The notes under the pieces: model-generated
Told to the model about the DNA's origin: nothing
Databases searched by the model: none
Seen by the model: only the letters and a program-made list of their open reading frames with translations
Shown here: positions 46,447 to 57,552 of the stretch, piece after piece
Layout of the letters: each line of letters starts with the position of its first letter
Numbering within the stretch: position 1 is the first letter of the stretch
Position numbers and translations under genes: made by a program
DNA from: Polynucleobacter asymbioticus QLW-P1DMWA-1
GTDB lineage: Bacteria; Pseudomonadota; Gammaproteobacteria; Burkholderiales; Burkholderiaceae
NCBI RefSeq assembly: GCF_000016345.1
Contig: NC_009379.1
Span: forward strand, 1,798,001 to 1,862,000
Length of the DNA: 64,000 nt
Reading direction: 5' to 3'

Positions 46447-46472
46447 TGTCGAGTTCTTTGCTACGCTAATAC

Positions 46473-48143
46473 ATGCTTCAAACCATCTCACTTCGTGATT
46501 TCGTCATTGTTGACCAACTTGAGCTAGATTTTTCCAGCGGCTTTACCGTGCTTACTGGCGAAACTGGTGCTGGAAAGTCTATTCTGCTTGACGCTCTTAG
46601 TCTCGTATTGGGAGAACGTGCTGATAGTAGCCAGATTCGTGAAGGCAGTACTCGCGCAGAAATATCAGCCCTGTTTCAGATTAACCCCGAACAGCTCAGC
46701 CACTTTAGCCAATGGCTCGATGAGCAAGGCTTCCCAGTTGAAGATGGCGGACAAAGCCTGCTGCTTAAGAGAACCGTTGAAAGTAATGGTCGAAGTCGTG
46801 CGTTCATTAATGGTAGCGTTGCGACCTTGGCTCAACTGCGTGAGGCAGGCGATCAGCTAGTTGATATACATGGGCAGCATGCCCATCAACTACTCCTCAA
46901 AGGAGGCGCGCAACGTGAATTACTCGATCGTCATGCAGGACTTCTACCTTTGGCTTCCGAGGTAGCCCAGGCCTTCAAAACCCTGAATGACTCCCGTCGG
47001 CGCTTAACGCAAGCAGAAAATGCCGGTCAAGATATTGAGCGCGAACGTGAGCGCCTAGAATGGCAACTTGAAGAACTCAATGCTTTAGCACCACAAAGTG
47101 GTGAATGGGCAACCATCCAAAGCGAACATGATCGCCTAGCTAATGGCGCCAAATTGATTGGGGGCTGCCAGGAAGCCATCGAAATCTTGAGTGATGCCGA
47201 TAACTCATTGGAATCAACTCTATCGAAGGTTTGCGGCAATATTGGCGCATTGGCGGCGCATGATCCAGCCTTAGCTGATATTAGCGAATCATTGGAGAGC
47301 GCACAAATTCAATTGGATGAAGCTATTCATGGGTTAAATCGCTATTTACAAAAAATTGATTTAGATCCCGCGCGCCTCGAGCAAGTAGAGGAACGCATGC
47401 AAGCTTTATATGGCGCTGCTAAAAAATATCGTTCAGAAGTAGATCACTTACCTACCTTGCTATCTGACACAGCAGAGCGTTTAGAGGCTTTGACAGCCTC
47501 ACAAAATATTGAAACCCTGCGCGAAAAAGTCAAACAAGAAGAGGTGGCTTATTTAAAGCTAGGCAAGCAGCTCTCTCAAAAACGAAGTCAAGCTGCAAAA
47601 GAATTAGGGGGATTAGTTACCGATGCGATGCAGAATCTCTCCATGGCAGGCGGACGACTTGAGATTGCCCTGACTCCACTGGCGGAAGGTGGCTCTTTTG
47701 GTTTAGAACAAATCGAATTTTTGGTAGCCGGTCATATTGGTAGCACCCCACGCCCTTTAGCAAAGGTAGCATCAGGCGGCGAATTAGCGCGCATTAGCCT
47801 GGCAATTAGCGTGATTACCAGCAAAGCCTCATTTACCCCCACCTTAATATTTGATGAAGTAGATGCTGGTATTGGTGGCGCTGTGGCCGAGACGGTTGGC
47901 AAACTACTAAACCAATTGGGTCGATCCCATCAAATTCTTTGTGTCACCCATTTACCTCAAGTGGCTGCTCAAGGTAATCACCATTTAAAAGTAAGCAAGT
48001 CCCAAAATGGTGATAAAACTATTTCTCAAGTTCAAGCCCTGGGCAGGGTTGAGCGAGTGGAAGAAGTTGCTCGCATGCTTGGTGGGGCCACCATCACCGA
48101 TACCACTAGACGTCACGCTCGAGAACTACTAGAACAAGATTAG
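46473..48143 (+). CDS. recN: DNA repair protein RecN
   Basis: SMC-like ATPase involved in double-strand break repair. Walker A TGETGAGKSILLDAL is near residue 30, followed by a coiled-coil middle (about 150-380), the ABC signature VASGGELARISLAI and Walker B LIFDEVDAGIGGAVAE. At 556 residues it is normal. The stop codon TAG overlaps the convergent glnE stop (glnE ends at 48140), so there is no terminator between the two genes. Confidence 0.96.
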   Translation: MLQTISLRDFVIVDQLELDFSSGFTVLTGETGAGKSILLDALSLVLGERADSSQIREGSTRAEISALFQINPEQLSHFSQWLDEQGFPVEDGGQSLLLKRTVESNGRSRAFINGSVATLAQLREAGDQLVDIHGQHAHQLLLKGGAQRELLDRHAGLLPLASEVAQAFKTLNDSRRRLTQAENAGQDIERERERLEWQLEELNALAPQSGEWATIQSEHDRLANGAKLIGGCQEAIEILSDADNSLESTLSKVCGNIGALAAHDPALADISESLESAQIQLDEAIHGLNRYLQKIDLDPARLEQVEERMQALYGAAKKYRSEVDHLPTLLSDTAERLEALTASQNIETLREKVKQEEVAYLKLGKQLSQKRSQAAKELGGLVTDAMQNLSMAGGRLEIALTPLAEGGSFGLEQIEFLVAGHIGSTPRPLAKVASGGELARISLAISVITSKASFTPTLIFDEVDAGIGGAVAETVGKLLNQLGRSHQILCVTHLPQVAAQGNHHLKVSKSQNGDKTISQVQALGRVERVEEVARMLGGATITDTTRRHARELLEQD

Positions 48144-50953
48144 AGATTAGAGGGTGCGTGGAAAATATCATTCCACAAACTTAGTACAGAATTTCTAGCG
48201 GCTGCTAACTCAGACTCCCCGATCAAATGTATACGGGTTTTATCGACACCGTCTAAACGCAATCGATGCTGGCGTAATCTCAATAAGCGATAAGCATCAC
48301 CAACTTGTTGGGCGGCTGCTTTTTCAATTAACCGCAGTTCTCCAGCTATTTGTAGTAAGGCAATATTTCCAAGGTTGCCAATTAACTGAGAATATTGATG
48401 CGCATAGGCGAGCACCAAAAACTGCACCATAAATTCAATATCAACCATGCCGCCTGAATCATGCTTTAAATCAAAACCCTCGCTAGGATTGGGATGTCCC
48501 TCATGTACCTTACGGCGCATTTCCAAAATCTCAGTCCTTAGTACATCAATATCTCGTGGCTGGCTTAATACTTCGGCTCGCACTTGATCAAAAGCCCGAC
48601 CTACTTCAGGATTACCAGCTGAATACCGGGCACGCGTTAAAGCTTGATGCTCCCAAACCCATGCTGCGTTATCACCTTCCCGCAATTGATATTTCCTAAA
48701 TGCTTCCGCATTGGTTACCAAAAAGCCGGCTGACCCATTAGGACGAAGTCGGGTATCAATCTCGAACAAACTACCTGTCGATGTAAATGTCGTTAACCAG
48801 TTAATCATGCGTTTGGCTAACAAGGCATATGCCTCTTGAGCAACATAATCACTCTCACCTGATTGATATAAAAACACCAAATCTAAATCAGAGGCATAGC
48901 CTAATTCTTTGCCACCCAACTTCCCATATGCGATCACTGCAAAGGGAGGATCAGTATCTTGGGGAAGTCCGCACTTTAGAGCTACGCTAGGCCATACACG
49001 CTCAAAAGTAGTTTGCACAATGAGGTCGGCTAAGGCAGATAAATGATCACTCACCTTCTCCACTGGTAAAGCCTTGTCAACACCAATACCCAAATCCGCG
49101 AGCAAGGTAATAAATGTTTCAGTGTGATGCGTTACCCGCAAGATATCCATAGCCTGCTCAGAGCCATCACCTTCAGCCATGACATCATCTAAGCGTATGT
49201 TCAAGTTTGACTGAACTTCTCGCCAATACTCTGCAGGGCTTTCTATCAAAGTTCTTTCTGTATGCGAGTTCAATAAATAGTCGAGTAAATGGGGGTGCAG
49301 GGTAAGGTATTGAGCCCCCCATTGAGATGCTTGGAGCAAGGCGAGGACATTAAAGAGCGCGCGGGGATACTCCGCCAATATGGATAAGTAGGCACTGCGT
49401 CTCGCAATAGCTTCTAGCAAGTCAAAAAAACGTAATAAGGTTTGGTCTAATGAAGAAGAATGATCATCTGCCATCAAAATGTCTGCAGCACTACGCATCA
49501 AATTGTCACAGATCAGCCGACTCTTTTCTGGCAATAACTTCGCTTTAGGGCTTGCAATCCAGGCCTGCCAGCGCGATAGAGACTCTGGAAATAGCTGGGC
49601 ATCTGGCTGCCAATCTTGATCTAAGGGAGCAAGATCGAGGCGCGCATCTTCATCCAATAAAAATGCTTTTTCGAAAAGACGGGCTACATTGTTTTGATGC
49701 CGCTCTAGCTCTTTCAAAAACGATGTTTGATCTTCCAAAGATTTTCCCGGGGCCATAGAGGTGGCCAAACGAGAGCGTATCTCTGGATCCTCTGGCAGAT
49801 AATGGGTCTGCTGATCATCCCAAACCTGAATGCGGTGCTCAAGATGCCTTAAAAAGACATAGGCCTCTTGTAAGGCATGAACCTCTTCTTTAGGCAATAT
49901 TCCACGCCGCTCAATTAAGTTGAGTACCTCAAGCGTTGGTCGCACCCTAAAACGAGGATCTGTACCGCCACGCATGAGCTGGAACATTTGCGCCAAGAAT
50001 TCGATTTCCCGAATACCGCCACGCCCCAACTTGATATCATTTGACCGACCAAGATGAGCGGACGACCGCTTCTCCGCTTCCCGCTGAATTTGTGCGTGCA
50101 AATCCCGAATCGACGCAATCACGCCATAATCCAAATGGCGGCGATATACAAATGGGCGGATTAATTGCTCCAATACCTTTTCGCAGTGGTTGTAATCATG
50201 CGAGCCCGGTAGCGGAGAAATCAAACGCCCTTTAATCCATGCGTAGCGCTCCCATTCTCTACCCTGCACTAAAAGGTATTCTTCAAGCATATCCAAGCTG
50301 CATACCAAGGGACCAGAATCGCCATTCGGACGGAGTCGCATATCCACCCGAAAAACAAAGCCATTGGTTTCGTGTTCAGCAAGCAACTTAATTAAGCGCT
50401 TACCCATGCGAGTAAACCACTCATGGTTTGATAGGGTTTTTGGACCGCCTCGTGTCTCACCCTCGTGCTCATACAAAAATATCAAATCAATATCGGACGA
50501 TAAATTCAACTCGAAGCCGCCCAACTTACCCATTCCCACCACCATCAACGGCATTTCCGCATTGGTACTAGAACTCCAAGGTAGTCCAAAACGAGCCTCA
50601 AGATCTACGCGGATAAAGGCAATAGAGCCAGCAACTGCAAGCTCTGCAAAATGACTGAGGCTACGAGTGACCTCGTCCAAGCTAGCCATGCCATTGAGGT
50701 CACGAAAAGCAATCCACAGCATTAATTGTTGTCGTGCGAGGCGCAAATTAGCCATGAATAGGGCTTCTTGATCACCAGACGCCAGATCATCTAAGCGATA
50801 GGCATCAAGCAAACTACGAATACCATGCCAATCAATTTTTTGAGGGCCATGAATTTTTAACCAATTGATCCACTCGGGCTTGGCATGGAGCCAACGGCGG
50901 GCGTAATTAGAGTGGCACTCTAAAAACTCAATTTGCTTATAAAAATCATCCAT
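48140..50953 (-). CDS. glnE: Bifunctional glutamine synthetase adenylyltransferase/deadenylyltransferase
   Basis: Controls glutamine synthetase by adding or removing AMP in response to PII and glutamine. Two nucleotidyltransferase-type domains are visible: the N-terminal one with MGKLGGFELNLSSDIDLIFLY and the C-terminal one with YGKLGGKELGYASDLDLVFLY, each with the DxD metal pair. At 937 residues it is normal. A regulatory helical region links them. It is divergent from yhdP, 76 bp apart, and convergent with recN. Confidence 0.96.
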   Translation of the reverse strand: MDDFYKQIEFLECHSNYARRWLHAKPEWINWLKIHGPQKIDWHGIRSLLDAYRLDDLASGDQEALFMANLRLARQQLMLWIAFRDLNGMASLDEVTRSLSHFAELAVAGSIAFIRVDLEARFGLPWSSSTNAEMPLMVVGMGKLGGFELNLSSDIDLIFLYEHEGETRGGPKTLSNHEWFTRMGKRLIKLLAEHETNGFVFRVDMRLRPNGDSGPLVCSLDMLEEYLLVQGREWERYAWIKGRLISPLPGSHDYNHCEKVLEQLIRPFVYRRHLDYGVIASIRDLHAQIQREAEKRSSAHLGRSNDIKLGRGGIREIEFLAQMFQLMRGGTDPRFRVRPTLEVLNLIERRGILPKEEVHALQEAYVFLRHLEHRIQVWDDQQTHYLPEDPEIRSRLATSMAPGKSLEDQTSFLKELERHQNNVARLFEKAFLLDEDARLDLAPLDQDWQPDAQLFPESLSRWQAWIASPKAKLLPEKSRLICDNLMRSAADILMADDHSSSLDQTLLRFFDLLEAIARRSAYLSILAEYPRALFNVLALLQASQWGAQYLTLHPHLLDYLLNSHTERTLIESPAEYWREVQSNLNIRLDDVMAEGDGSEQAMDILRVTHHTETFITLLADLGIGVDKALPVEKVSDHLSALADLIVQTTFERVWPSVALKCGLPQDTDPPFAVIAYGKLGGKELGYASDLDLVFLYQSGESDYVAQEAYALLAKRMINWLTTFTSTGSLFEIDTRLRPNGSAGFLVTNAEAFRKYQLREGDNAAWVWEHQALTRARYSAGNPEVGRAFDQVRAEVLSQPRDIDVLRTEILEMRRKVHEGHPNPSEGFDLKHDSGGMVDIEFMVQFLVLAYAHQYSQLIGNLGNIALLQIAGELRLIEKAAAQQVGDAYRLLRLRQHRLRLDGVDKTRIHLIGESELAAARNSVLSLWNDIFHAPSNL

Positions 50954-51029
50954 CCCCCCATCTTAATACCGAATAAATTGACTTCCTGAGGCTTGGAGAT
51001 CAAGTTGAGCCTGACGGATAATAGAGGCC

Positions 51030-54000
51030 ATGCTTCAAAACATCATTCCACCCCGCCTTAAGCGCGTTCTTACAAAACGTCCCCCAGGGTTGGGCAAAGC
51101 CTGGCTCAAACGCATTCTGATTTTGATTGGGCTTGTCTGCGCACTTTTGGTGATAGGTCACTTGGGAGTGCGTTATGTACTTTGGCCGCAACTTGAAAAA
51201 TCCAAAGCATCCGTCGAAAAAATTATTGGTGCCCGCATTGGTGCAGAAGTATCAATCGACAAACTTCAAGTGGCATGGACTGGGCTTTGGCCTAATTTTG
51301 AAATAGAAGGACTTCGCTTTAATAGCGCAGAAAAATCAAAACCTTTATTGCTGATAAACAAAATTTATGGGGAATTAAGCTGGAAATCTTTTTATCACCT
51401 AGCACCCTACTTTCGCGATCTTCATTTTGAAGGCGCTGAAATTTATGCGCAGCGTAATAACAATGGAGCAATTAGTATTGCCGGAATTTCAATCGATTCA
51501 AATTCAAATGATTTCTCAGCTGAAAATTGGCTATTCTCACAAAATTCTATTGAAGTAAATAATGCCAAACTATTTTGGGATGATCAGAAGAATAAGAGAC
51601 CTATCACCTCTGTAGAAATTGTGAGTCTATCTCTAGACAATGGTATTCGCAAACATGAAGGTTCTATTCGCCTAAATACTCCTTGGGCAAATGGTCCAGC
51701 AGAGATGAAGGTCAGTTTTGTTCCTCACCTTGCAGGGCAAGCAGGCAATTGGCGCGACTGGATCGGCACTATTTACTGGAACCTAAGCGATCTTGATCTG
51801 AAACAAATTTCTCAGCAATTTAGCATCAACCTGACGACGCTTGAGGGAATACTCAGCAGTAATGGCCAACTCAAAATCGACAATGGCCACCCTGACGGTG
51901 GAGAGTTTTACGTTGCCGCAGACCAACTGATTATCCAAACCTCCAAAGATACCGAGGCGATTGCCTTGGGTAGATTGGAAACAAACTTAAGCCAAGAAAC
52001 AAATGATGGCCTGCTCTCCATCTCCACTAAAACATTTGCATGGAGTGAGTTGGGTAGCCCAAAAACAGCAGCGCTAGAGCATTTAAGCCCGATGACTTTT
52101 CGTTGGCGGTCACCAGGAGCTGATGGAGAGATTAAGGAATTCGGATTTTCTTCACCCAAGATATCTGTAGAGGATGTCGCTTTATTTGCTCAAAATCTAC
52201 CTCTCTCTAAAAAGGTGCATGGCTGGATTAAAGCTTCCAAGGCAGATGGCGAACTAGAGGATGTCGAGATCCACTGGTCGGAGAGCAAGTCCCCGCTATC
52301 AGCGCTCAACATCCCAGGAGGTTGGTTTAAGTCCAATAAACTCGATTTTTCTATCAGCGCCAAATTAATTAACTTAAGTTTTGATGGTATCAATAGCTCA
52401 ATCCCTAGCGTCTCCAATCTATCGGGATTTATAAGCGGCAATCAAAACGAAGGAAGTTTCTCATTAAATTCCAACAATCTTGAATTAGAGATGAATGACT
52501 TTTTGGATGATCCTAAAATTTCTTTAGATCGTGCAAAAGGTCAAATTAACTGGTCTAAAGAGCGAGGTAAATGGGTGGTAAACGCCAAGAGTTTGGCGCT
52601 CAGCAACCCTGAAATCAACACCACCCTAAAACTGAACTACATCATCGGGGATGCTAAGAAGCCAGACTTCATGGCATTAGACATGGATTTTTCCAAGGCA
52701 AACTTAGTCAGTGCCTATCGATATCTCCCGGTAGGAATGGATAAGGAAGCGAGGACCTACCTAAGCAAAGCCTTTACTGCAGGAACAATAGAAAAGGGTG
52801 AGTTACACATTCAAGGTGACCCGAATGGGGTCCCTTTCTCTGCACCCAATAGTGGGCAGTTCACATTGAATCTCCCTATTGTGGGAGCAAGCTTTACTCC
52901 AATGCCTCTACTCCCAGCCAATCAAGGTACCTGGTCTACCTTTACCAATATTAATGGTGTCATCACAATGCAAAACGCAAAGTTAGACATAGATATTGGA
53001 AAAGGAAATTACAAACAAGTTGCCTTAAGTAACTTTCATGCGGACATTCCAAGCGTGAGTGCTAAACAAATGCCCCTGAATGTCAGTGGCGCAGCGCAAG
53101 GTGAGGCACCGCAGATGCTGGAGTATGTATTTGCCTCGCCTATTGCGAAGAAAATAGATAACCTTGAAAAAAATCTACGGATAACAGGGGCAACAAAGAT
53201 GTTATTAGGTCTCAATATTCCCCTTTCCGGAAACGCTGATACTAAAGTGGATATCAAGCTAGATTTCCCAGGAAATCATCTTCAATGGGGAGATACCCCG
53301 CCATTTGATAATCTCAAGGGAAGGGTTCGTATTACTGAAACAAATCCAGAATTTGAGGATGTGACCGCTAACTTCATGGGGGGTGCATTTAAAATCTCGA
53401 GTGCACCTGAAGCAAAAAATAACAACACTTTTAATATTTCTGGTGACATAGCCGCTAGCTTCCTTAAGGACTACCTTGCAAAAGATGCAGACTTAAAACT
53501 CGCGTCTGTATTGCAGAGTATGAGCGGTTCAGCAACGTATGAAGGTGCCGTTAGCTTTAACAAGGGGAACAGCGAAACAAATCTGAAATTTGATTTACGC
53601 AACTGGGCGAGCACCGCACCTGCGCCCCTAAATAAACCCATGGGTATGCCACTATCAGGCCGAGTGACTCTCAAAGATTTCGCCGATGAAAAAGTAAATG
53701 TCAATCGTTTTAGCTGGTCCGGTAAGTTGGGTGACCTATATTCATTTGAGGGTGAGTTAGGCAACGACAGCAAATTACGTCATGCCGCAGGCATCGGGGC
53801 TCCTGCCATTTTGCCGCCAGAAGGGTTTCAGTTAAATATTAATAGTAGTGAGCTGAATCTAGATACCTGGAATGATTTTTTAGATAATCAGAGCAAAAAA
53901 AATGCTTCTGTTCAAACCGAAATTACTAGCCCAGGTAACCTACTCATTACAGCGCAAGTAAAAAGACTGACTCTCGGAGATCGAGTATGGCCCGAAGTGA

Positions 54001-55184
54001 ATCTCTCAGTGAATAACAAGAACGGTCCATGGAATTTTCGCCTGAACTCACCCCTAGTCAGTGGCCAAGTGCAATATCAACAGGCTAACAAAGCACAACC
54101 CAGTGGTTTTGTCGGCGGCCATCTTGCACGCCTCTTAATCCCTGACGCTGAAAATACTGAGCCAGAGAAAACTGCTTCCAAGCAAAAAGTGGTAATGAAT
54201 AAAGCGAAATTGAGCCCCAATTCTATTCCGAGCATGGATCTCATTATTGATGAGTTTTCATGGTCAAAGGCGCAACTTGGACAAGTCAAGTTGAAGTCTA
54301 AAACTAGTGACAATATTTTTAAAGTTGATCTATTGCAAACAAGTAATCCCCAAGCCTCCACGACTGCTAGCGGACAATGGATTGGTGGCACTAAAAATGA
54401 AGTAGATCACACCACGCTAAAAGTGGATATGGATATAAAAGATGCCGGTCATCTAATAGCCCATTGGAGCCCTCAGAAATCGATTGAAGGTGGGCAAGGC
54501 AAGCTGAATGCAACTGTGGAGTGGGATGGCTCTCCATATCAGCCAAACTATGACACCTTATCCGGCAAAGCAAGCCTCAATCTTGAAAAAGGTCGTCTAC
54601 TGGAAGTTAACTCGAGTGGCGCAAAGATATTGGATGTGCTTAGCCTTCAAAGCTTATTTAGATTTGCCACAATGGATATCGAAGGTGGGCTGGGCAACAT
54701 CGTTACTAAGGGTACGCCTTTTAAATCTATCGATAGCTCTTTTGACATTGCCAATGGCATTGCCGATACCACTCAGTTCACCATGAATTTAGATCAAGCT
54801 AGGGTAGCTATGAATGGAAAAATCAACATCCCTAAACAAACTCAAGATTTACGTATCGCTATCTACCCAAGCATTGATGCAACTGCAGGTTCCTTAGCTG
54901 CGTTTGCTATTAATCCAATCGTAGGATTGGGTGTTCTAGTGGGGCAATATTTAGTGAGTGGGCAAATTAATCGCAGCCTGCAGTCGGACTATTTAGTCCA
55001 AGGCTCATGGGAAAATCCAGAGGTAATAGCCCTTGACCAAAAAGGTCAGCCAATTGATGAAAAGGTTTTAGAAAGCATTCGCAATAAAGAGTTGCTGAAA
55101 GAGCAAAATAGGCCAGATGTTCCTAGACCACAAAATACTGCACCCCTAAACAACCAAGGCACTTCATCTAACAACTTAAATTAA
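51030..55184 (+). CDS. yhdP: YhdP family protein (AsmA-like, phospholipid transport)
   Basis: Very large (1384 residues) inner-membrane-anchored periplasmic protein of the AsmA-like/YhdP group; in E. coli YhdP takes part in moving phospholipids to the outer membrane. A single hydrophobic segment at about 29-53 follows a basic N-terminus, and the rest is predicted beta-rich periplasmic sequence with the YhdP C-terminal region (GKASLNLEKGRLLEVN and IVGLGVLVGQYLVSGQINRSL). The last 30 residues are polar. The gene leads yhdP-nit-tldD, with the next start overlapping as TAATG. Confidence 0.9.
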   Translation: MLQNIIPPRLKRVLTKRPPGLGKAWLKRILILIGLVCALLVIGHLGVRYVLWPQLEKSKASVEKIIGARIGAEVSIDKLQVAWTGLWPNFEIEGLRFNSAEKSKPLLLINKIYGELSWKSFYHLAPYFRDLHFEGAEIYAQRNNNGAISIAGISIDSNSNDFSAENWLFSQNSIEVNNAKLFWDDQKNKRPITSVEIVSLSLDNGIRKHEGSIRLNTPWANGPAEMKVSFVPHLAGQAGNWRDWIGTIYWNLSDLDLKQISQQFSINLTTLEGILSSNGQLKIDNGHPDGGEFYVAADQLIIQTSKDTEAIALGRLETNLSQETNDGLLSISTKTFAWSELGSPKTAALEHLSPMTFRWRSPGADGEIKEFGFSSPKISVEDVALFAQNLPLSKKVHGWIKASKADGELEDVEIHWSESKSPLSALNIPGGWFKSNKLDFSISAKLINLSFDGINSSIPSVSNLSGFISGNQNEGSFSLNSNNLELEMNDFLDDPKISLDRAKGQINWSKERGKWVVNAKSLALSNPEINTTLKLNYIIGDAKKPDFMALDMDFSKANLVSAYRYLPVGMDKEARTYLSKAFTAGTIEKGELHIQGDPNGVPFSAPNSGQFTLNLPIVGASFTPMPLLPANQGTWSTFTNINGVITMQNAKLDIDIGKGNYKQVALSNFHADIPSVSAKQMPLNVSGAAQGEAPQMLEYVFASPIAKKIDNLEKNLRITGATKMLLGLNIPLSGNADTKVDIKLDFPGNHLQWGDTPPFDNLKGRVRITETNPEFEDVTANFMGGAFKISSAPEAKNNNTFNISGDIAASFLKDYLAKDADLKLASVLQSMSGSATYEGAVSFNKGNSETNLKFDLRNWASTAPAPLNKPMGMPLSGRVTLKDFADEKVNVNRFSWSGKLGDLYSFEGELGNDSKLRHAAGIGAPAILPPEGFQLNINSSELNLDTWNDFLDNQSKKNASVQTEITSPGNLLITAQVKRLTLGDRVWPEVNLSVNNKNGPWNFRLNSPLVSGQVQYQQANKAQPSGFVGGHLARLLIPDAENTEPEKTASKQKVVMNKAKLSPNSIPSMDLIIDEFSWSKAQLGQVKLKSKTSDNIFKVDLLQTSNPQASTTASGQWIGGTKNEVDHTTLKVDMDIKDAGHLIAHWSPQKSIEGGQGKLNATVEWDGSPYQPNYDTLSGKASLNLEKGRLLEVNSSGAKILDVLSLQSLFRFATMDIEGGLGNIVTKGTPFKSIDSSFDIANGIADTTQFTMNLDQARVAMNGKINIPKQTQDLRIAIYPSIDATAGSLAAFAINPIVGLGVLVGQYLVSGQINRSLQSDYLVQGSWENPEVIALDQKGQPIDEKVLESIRNKELLKEQNRPDVPRPQNTAPLNNQGTSSNNLN

Positions 55185-56017
55185 TGCTCTCTTTAAAAAA
55201 TTCACTTGATCTCAAAATTGCCTCTATTCAAATGGTATCGACTCCTGATATTCAGGAAAATCTAAATGTTGCAGGCAGCCTTATTCAAGAGGCGGCCCAA
55301 GACGGGGCGCAAGTAGTTGTCTTGCCAGAATACTTTTGTTTAATGGGTTTAAAAGATCAAGACAAAGTGCGCGCACGTGAAATCTTTGGAAGCGGCCCAA
55401 TTCAAGAAAAGCTAGCCGGCTTTGCCCAAGACAATCAAATTCATTTAGTTGCCGGAACCATTCCACTAGAAGCTCAAAACACGGCCAAAGTTCTGAATAC
55501 CACCCTAGTCTATGACCCAAATGGGCAAGTTATTAGTCGCTACGACAAAATTCATCTATTTGGATTTCAGACTGCAAAAGAGCGTTATCAAGAGTCGGAA
55601 ACAATAGAGGCTGGTACTACACCGGGCCTTTTGAAGATGGTCATTAATAGTCAAGAGTGGACTTTTGGTTTAAGCATTTGCTATGACCTTCGATTTCCAG
55701 AGCTGTATAGAGCACTTGGTATTGTCGACTGCCACATCATTCCTGCAGCATTCACCTACACGACCGGCCAAGCCCATTGGGAAATTTTATTAAGGGCTAG
55801 AGCGATTGAAAATCAATGCTATGTTTTGGCGTCAGCACAGGGTGGTACACACCTTAATCAACGTCGCACGTGGGGACATAGCATGCTGATTGATCCTTGG
55901 GGTGCAGTGTTGGGTGATTTACCTGCAGGTGAAGGCTTTATTTCTGGAGTTTTAAGCAAAGATAAATTAAACGAGGTACGCTCTCAGTTACCAGCCCTTG
56001 CTCATCGCAAACTTTAA
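55184..56017 (+). CDS. Carbon-nitrogen hydrolase family protein (Nit1-like)
   Basis: Nitrilase-superfamily amidase. The catalytic triad is present: E49 in VLPEYF, K122 in YDKIHLF and C166 in [13 protein letters not shown]. The overall sequence resembles Nit1-type deaminated-glutathione amidases, which repair a side product of transaminases; that substrate is inference. At 277 residues it is normal. It starts by TAATG overlap with yhdP and is followed 25 bp later by tldD. Confidence 0.88.
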   Translation: MLSLKNSLDLKIASIQMVSTPDIQENLNVAGSLIQEAAQDGAQVVVLPEYFCLMGLKDQDKVRAREIFGSGPIQEKLAGFAQDNQIHLVAGTIPLEAQNTAKVLNTTLVYDPNGQVISRYDKIHLFGFQTAKERYQESETIEAGTTPGLLKMVINSQEWTFGLSICYDLRFPELYRALGIVDCHIIPAAFTYTTGQAHWEILLRARAIENQCYVLASAQGGTHLNQRRTWGHSMLIDPWGAVLGDLPAGEGFISGVLSKDKLNEVRSQLPALAHRKL

Positions 56018-56042
56018 TTCCTCGAAAGATCTGCCGATACAC

Positions 56043-57533
56043 ATGAATGCACCCGAAGCACTATTTCCAGCCAATTGGACAAAAACCAAAAAGCAGGCAG
56101 ACTTAATAAAATTAGCCAAATCCATCTTGCTTGAGCCTACCGGTCTATCCGAGCAAGATTTACACCACACCTTTGGCCATATGTTTTCTCATCGCCTTGA
56201 TGATGCAGATTTATATTTTCAGCACACTCGCAGCGAAAGTTGGAGCCTAGAAGAGGGCATCGTTAAATCAGGTAGTTTTAATATTGATCAAGGAGTCGGT
56301 GTTAGAGCTATTTATGGCGATAAAACCGCCTTTGCTTACTCCGATGAAATCAACTTAGAAGCACTAAGCAAGGCCGCAAAAGCTACGCGCGTTATTGGCC
56401 CAGAAGGCGGTAAGCAAGCAGTGGCGAGTAAGTTATTTAATCCTCTATCCAATAAGCTCTACTCTGATATCAACCCTCTAGACTCCTTGCAACCTAAAGA
56501 AAAAATTGCTCTACTCGAGAGTATTGAGCGTCGAGCAAAAGCACGTGACCCTCGCATCATTCAAGTCATGGCAAGTCTTGCCGGAGAATTTGATGTCGTT
56601 TTAGTGGCAAGAGCTGATGGTCTTCTTGCTGCAGATATTCGCCCACTGGTGCGCGTTTCGGTACATGTGATTGCCGAGCAAAATGGTCGGCGTGAATCTG
56701 GCTCATCTGGTGGCGGAGCTCGTCATGACTATCTTTACTTTGATGCTGAACTCATTAATCGTTATGTAGATGAAGCAGTAGATGGTGCCTTAGTCAATCT
56801 AGAGTCGCGCCCCGCACCCGCTGGACCAATGACTGTTGTCATGGGTCCAGGCTGGCCAGGTGTTCTATTGCATGAAGCGGTTGGGCATGGCCTTGAAGGC
56901 GATTTCAATCGCAAAGGCTCCTCCGCCTTTGCCGGTCGAATCGGGCAACGGGTGGCTGCCAAAGGGGTCACTGTAGTTGATGACGGCACACTCTCGGGAC
57001 GCAGGGGCTCACTCAATATTGATGATGAGGGAACACCCACCCAATGCACAACCTTGATTGAGGATGGCATCCTCAAAGGCTACATTCAAGACAGCTTAAA
57101 TGCACGCTTGATGAATATGCCCTTAACTGGAAATGGGCGTCGTGAAAGTTTTGCCTCCCTACCAATGCCCCGCATGACCAATACGTACATGCTGGCAGGC
57201 AAAGATGATCCCCAGGAAATTGTAGCCAGCATCAAACGCGGCCTTTATGCCGTCAATTTCGGTGGTGGTCAAGTGGATATCACCAGCGGCAAATTTGTCT
57301 TTTCAGCATCCGAAGCCTATTGGGTCGAAAATGGAAAAATCCAATACCCCGTTAAAGGTGCAACCATTATTGGAAGTGGTCCGGAGTCCCTAAAACAGGT
57401 TTCTATGATCGGAAATGACCTTAAATTAGACGGTGGCGTTGGGGTTTGTGGCAAAGAAGGGCAAAGCGTCCCTGTCGGCGTTGGTCAGCCTACTTTACGG
57501 ATTGATAGCCTGACAGTCGGGGGTACCGCCTGA
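56043..57533 (+). CDS. tldD: Metalloprotease TldD
   Basis: Zinc metallopeptidase subunit that, with TldE/PmbA, processes small peptides and is linked to antitoxin and microcin maturation in E. coli. The active-site [16 protein letters not shown] (HExxxH at about 277-282) is intact, and [20 protein letters not shown] and [17 protein letters not shown] are conserved. I start it at ATG 56043 (496 residues); the longer open frame overlaps the nitrilase-like gene. The partner pmbA is not in the window. Confidence 0.95.
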   Translation: MNAPEALFPANWTKTKKQADLIKLAKSILLEPTGLSEQDLHHTFGHMFSHRLDDADLYFQHTRSESWSLEEGIVKSGSFNIDQGVGVRAIYGDKTAFAYSDEINLEALSKAAKATRVIGPEGGKQAVASKLFNPLSNKLYSDINPLDSLQPKEKIALLESIERRAKARDPRIIQVMASLAGEFDVVLVARADGLLAADIRPLVRVSVHVIAEQNGRRESGSSGGGARHDYLYFDAELINRYVDEAVDGALVNLESRPAPAGPMTVVMGPGWPGVLLHEAVGHGLEGDFNRKGSSAFAGRIGQRVAAKGVTVVDDGTLSGRRGSLNIDDEGTPTQCTTLIEDGILKGYIQDSLNARLMNMPLTGNGRRESFASLPMPRMTNTYMLAGKDDPQEIVASIKRGLYAVNFGGGQVDITSGKFVFSASEAYWVENGKIQYPVKGATIIGSGPESLKQVSMIGNDLKLDGGVGVCGKEGQSVPVGVGQPTLRIDSLTVGGTA

Positions 57534-57552
57534 TACGGCTTAAAATAGCCGT

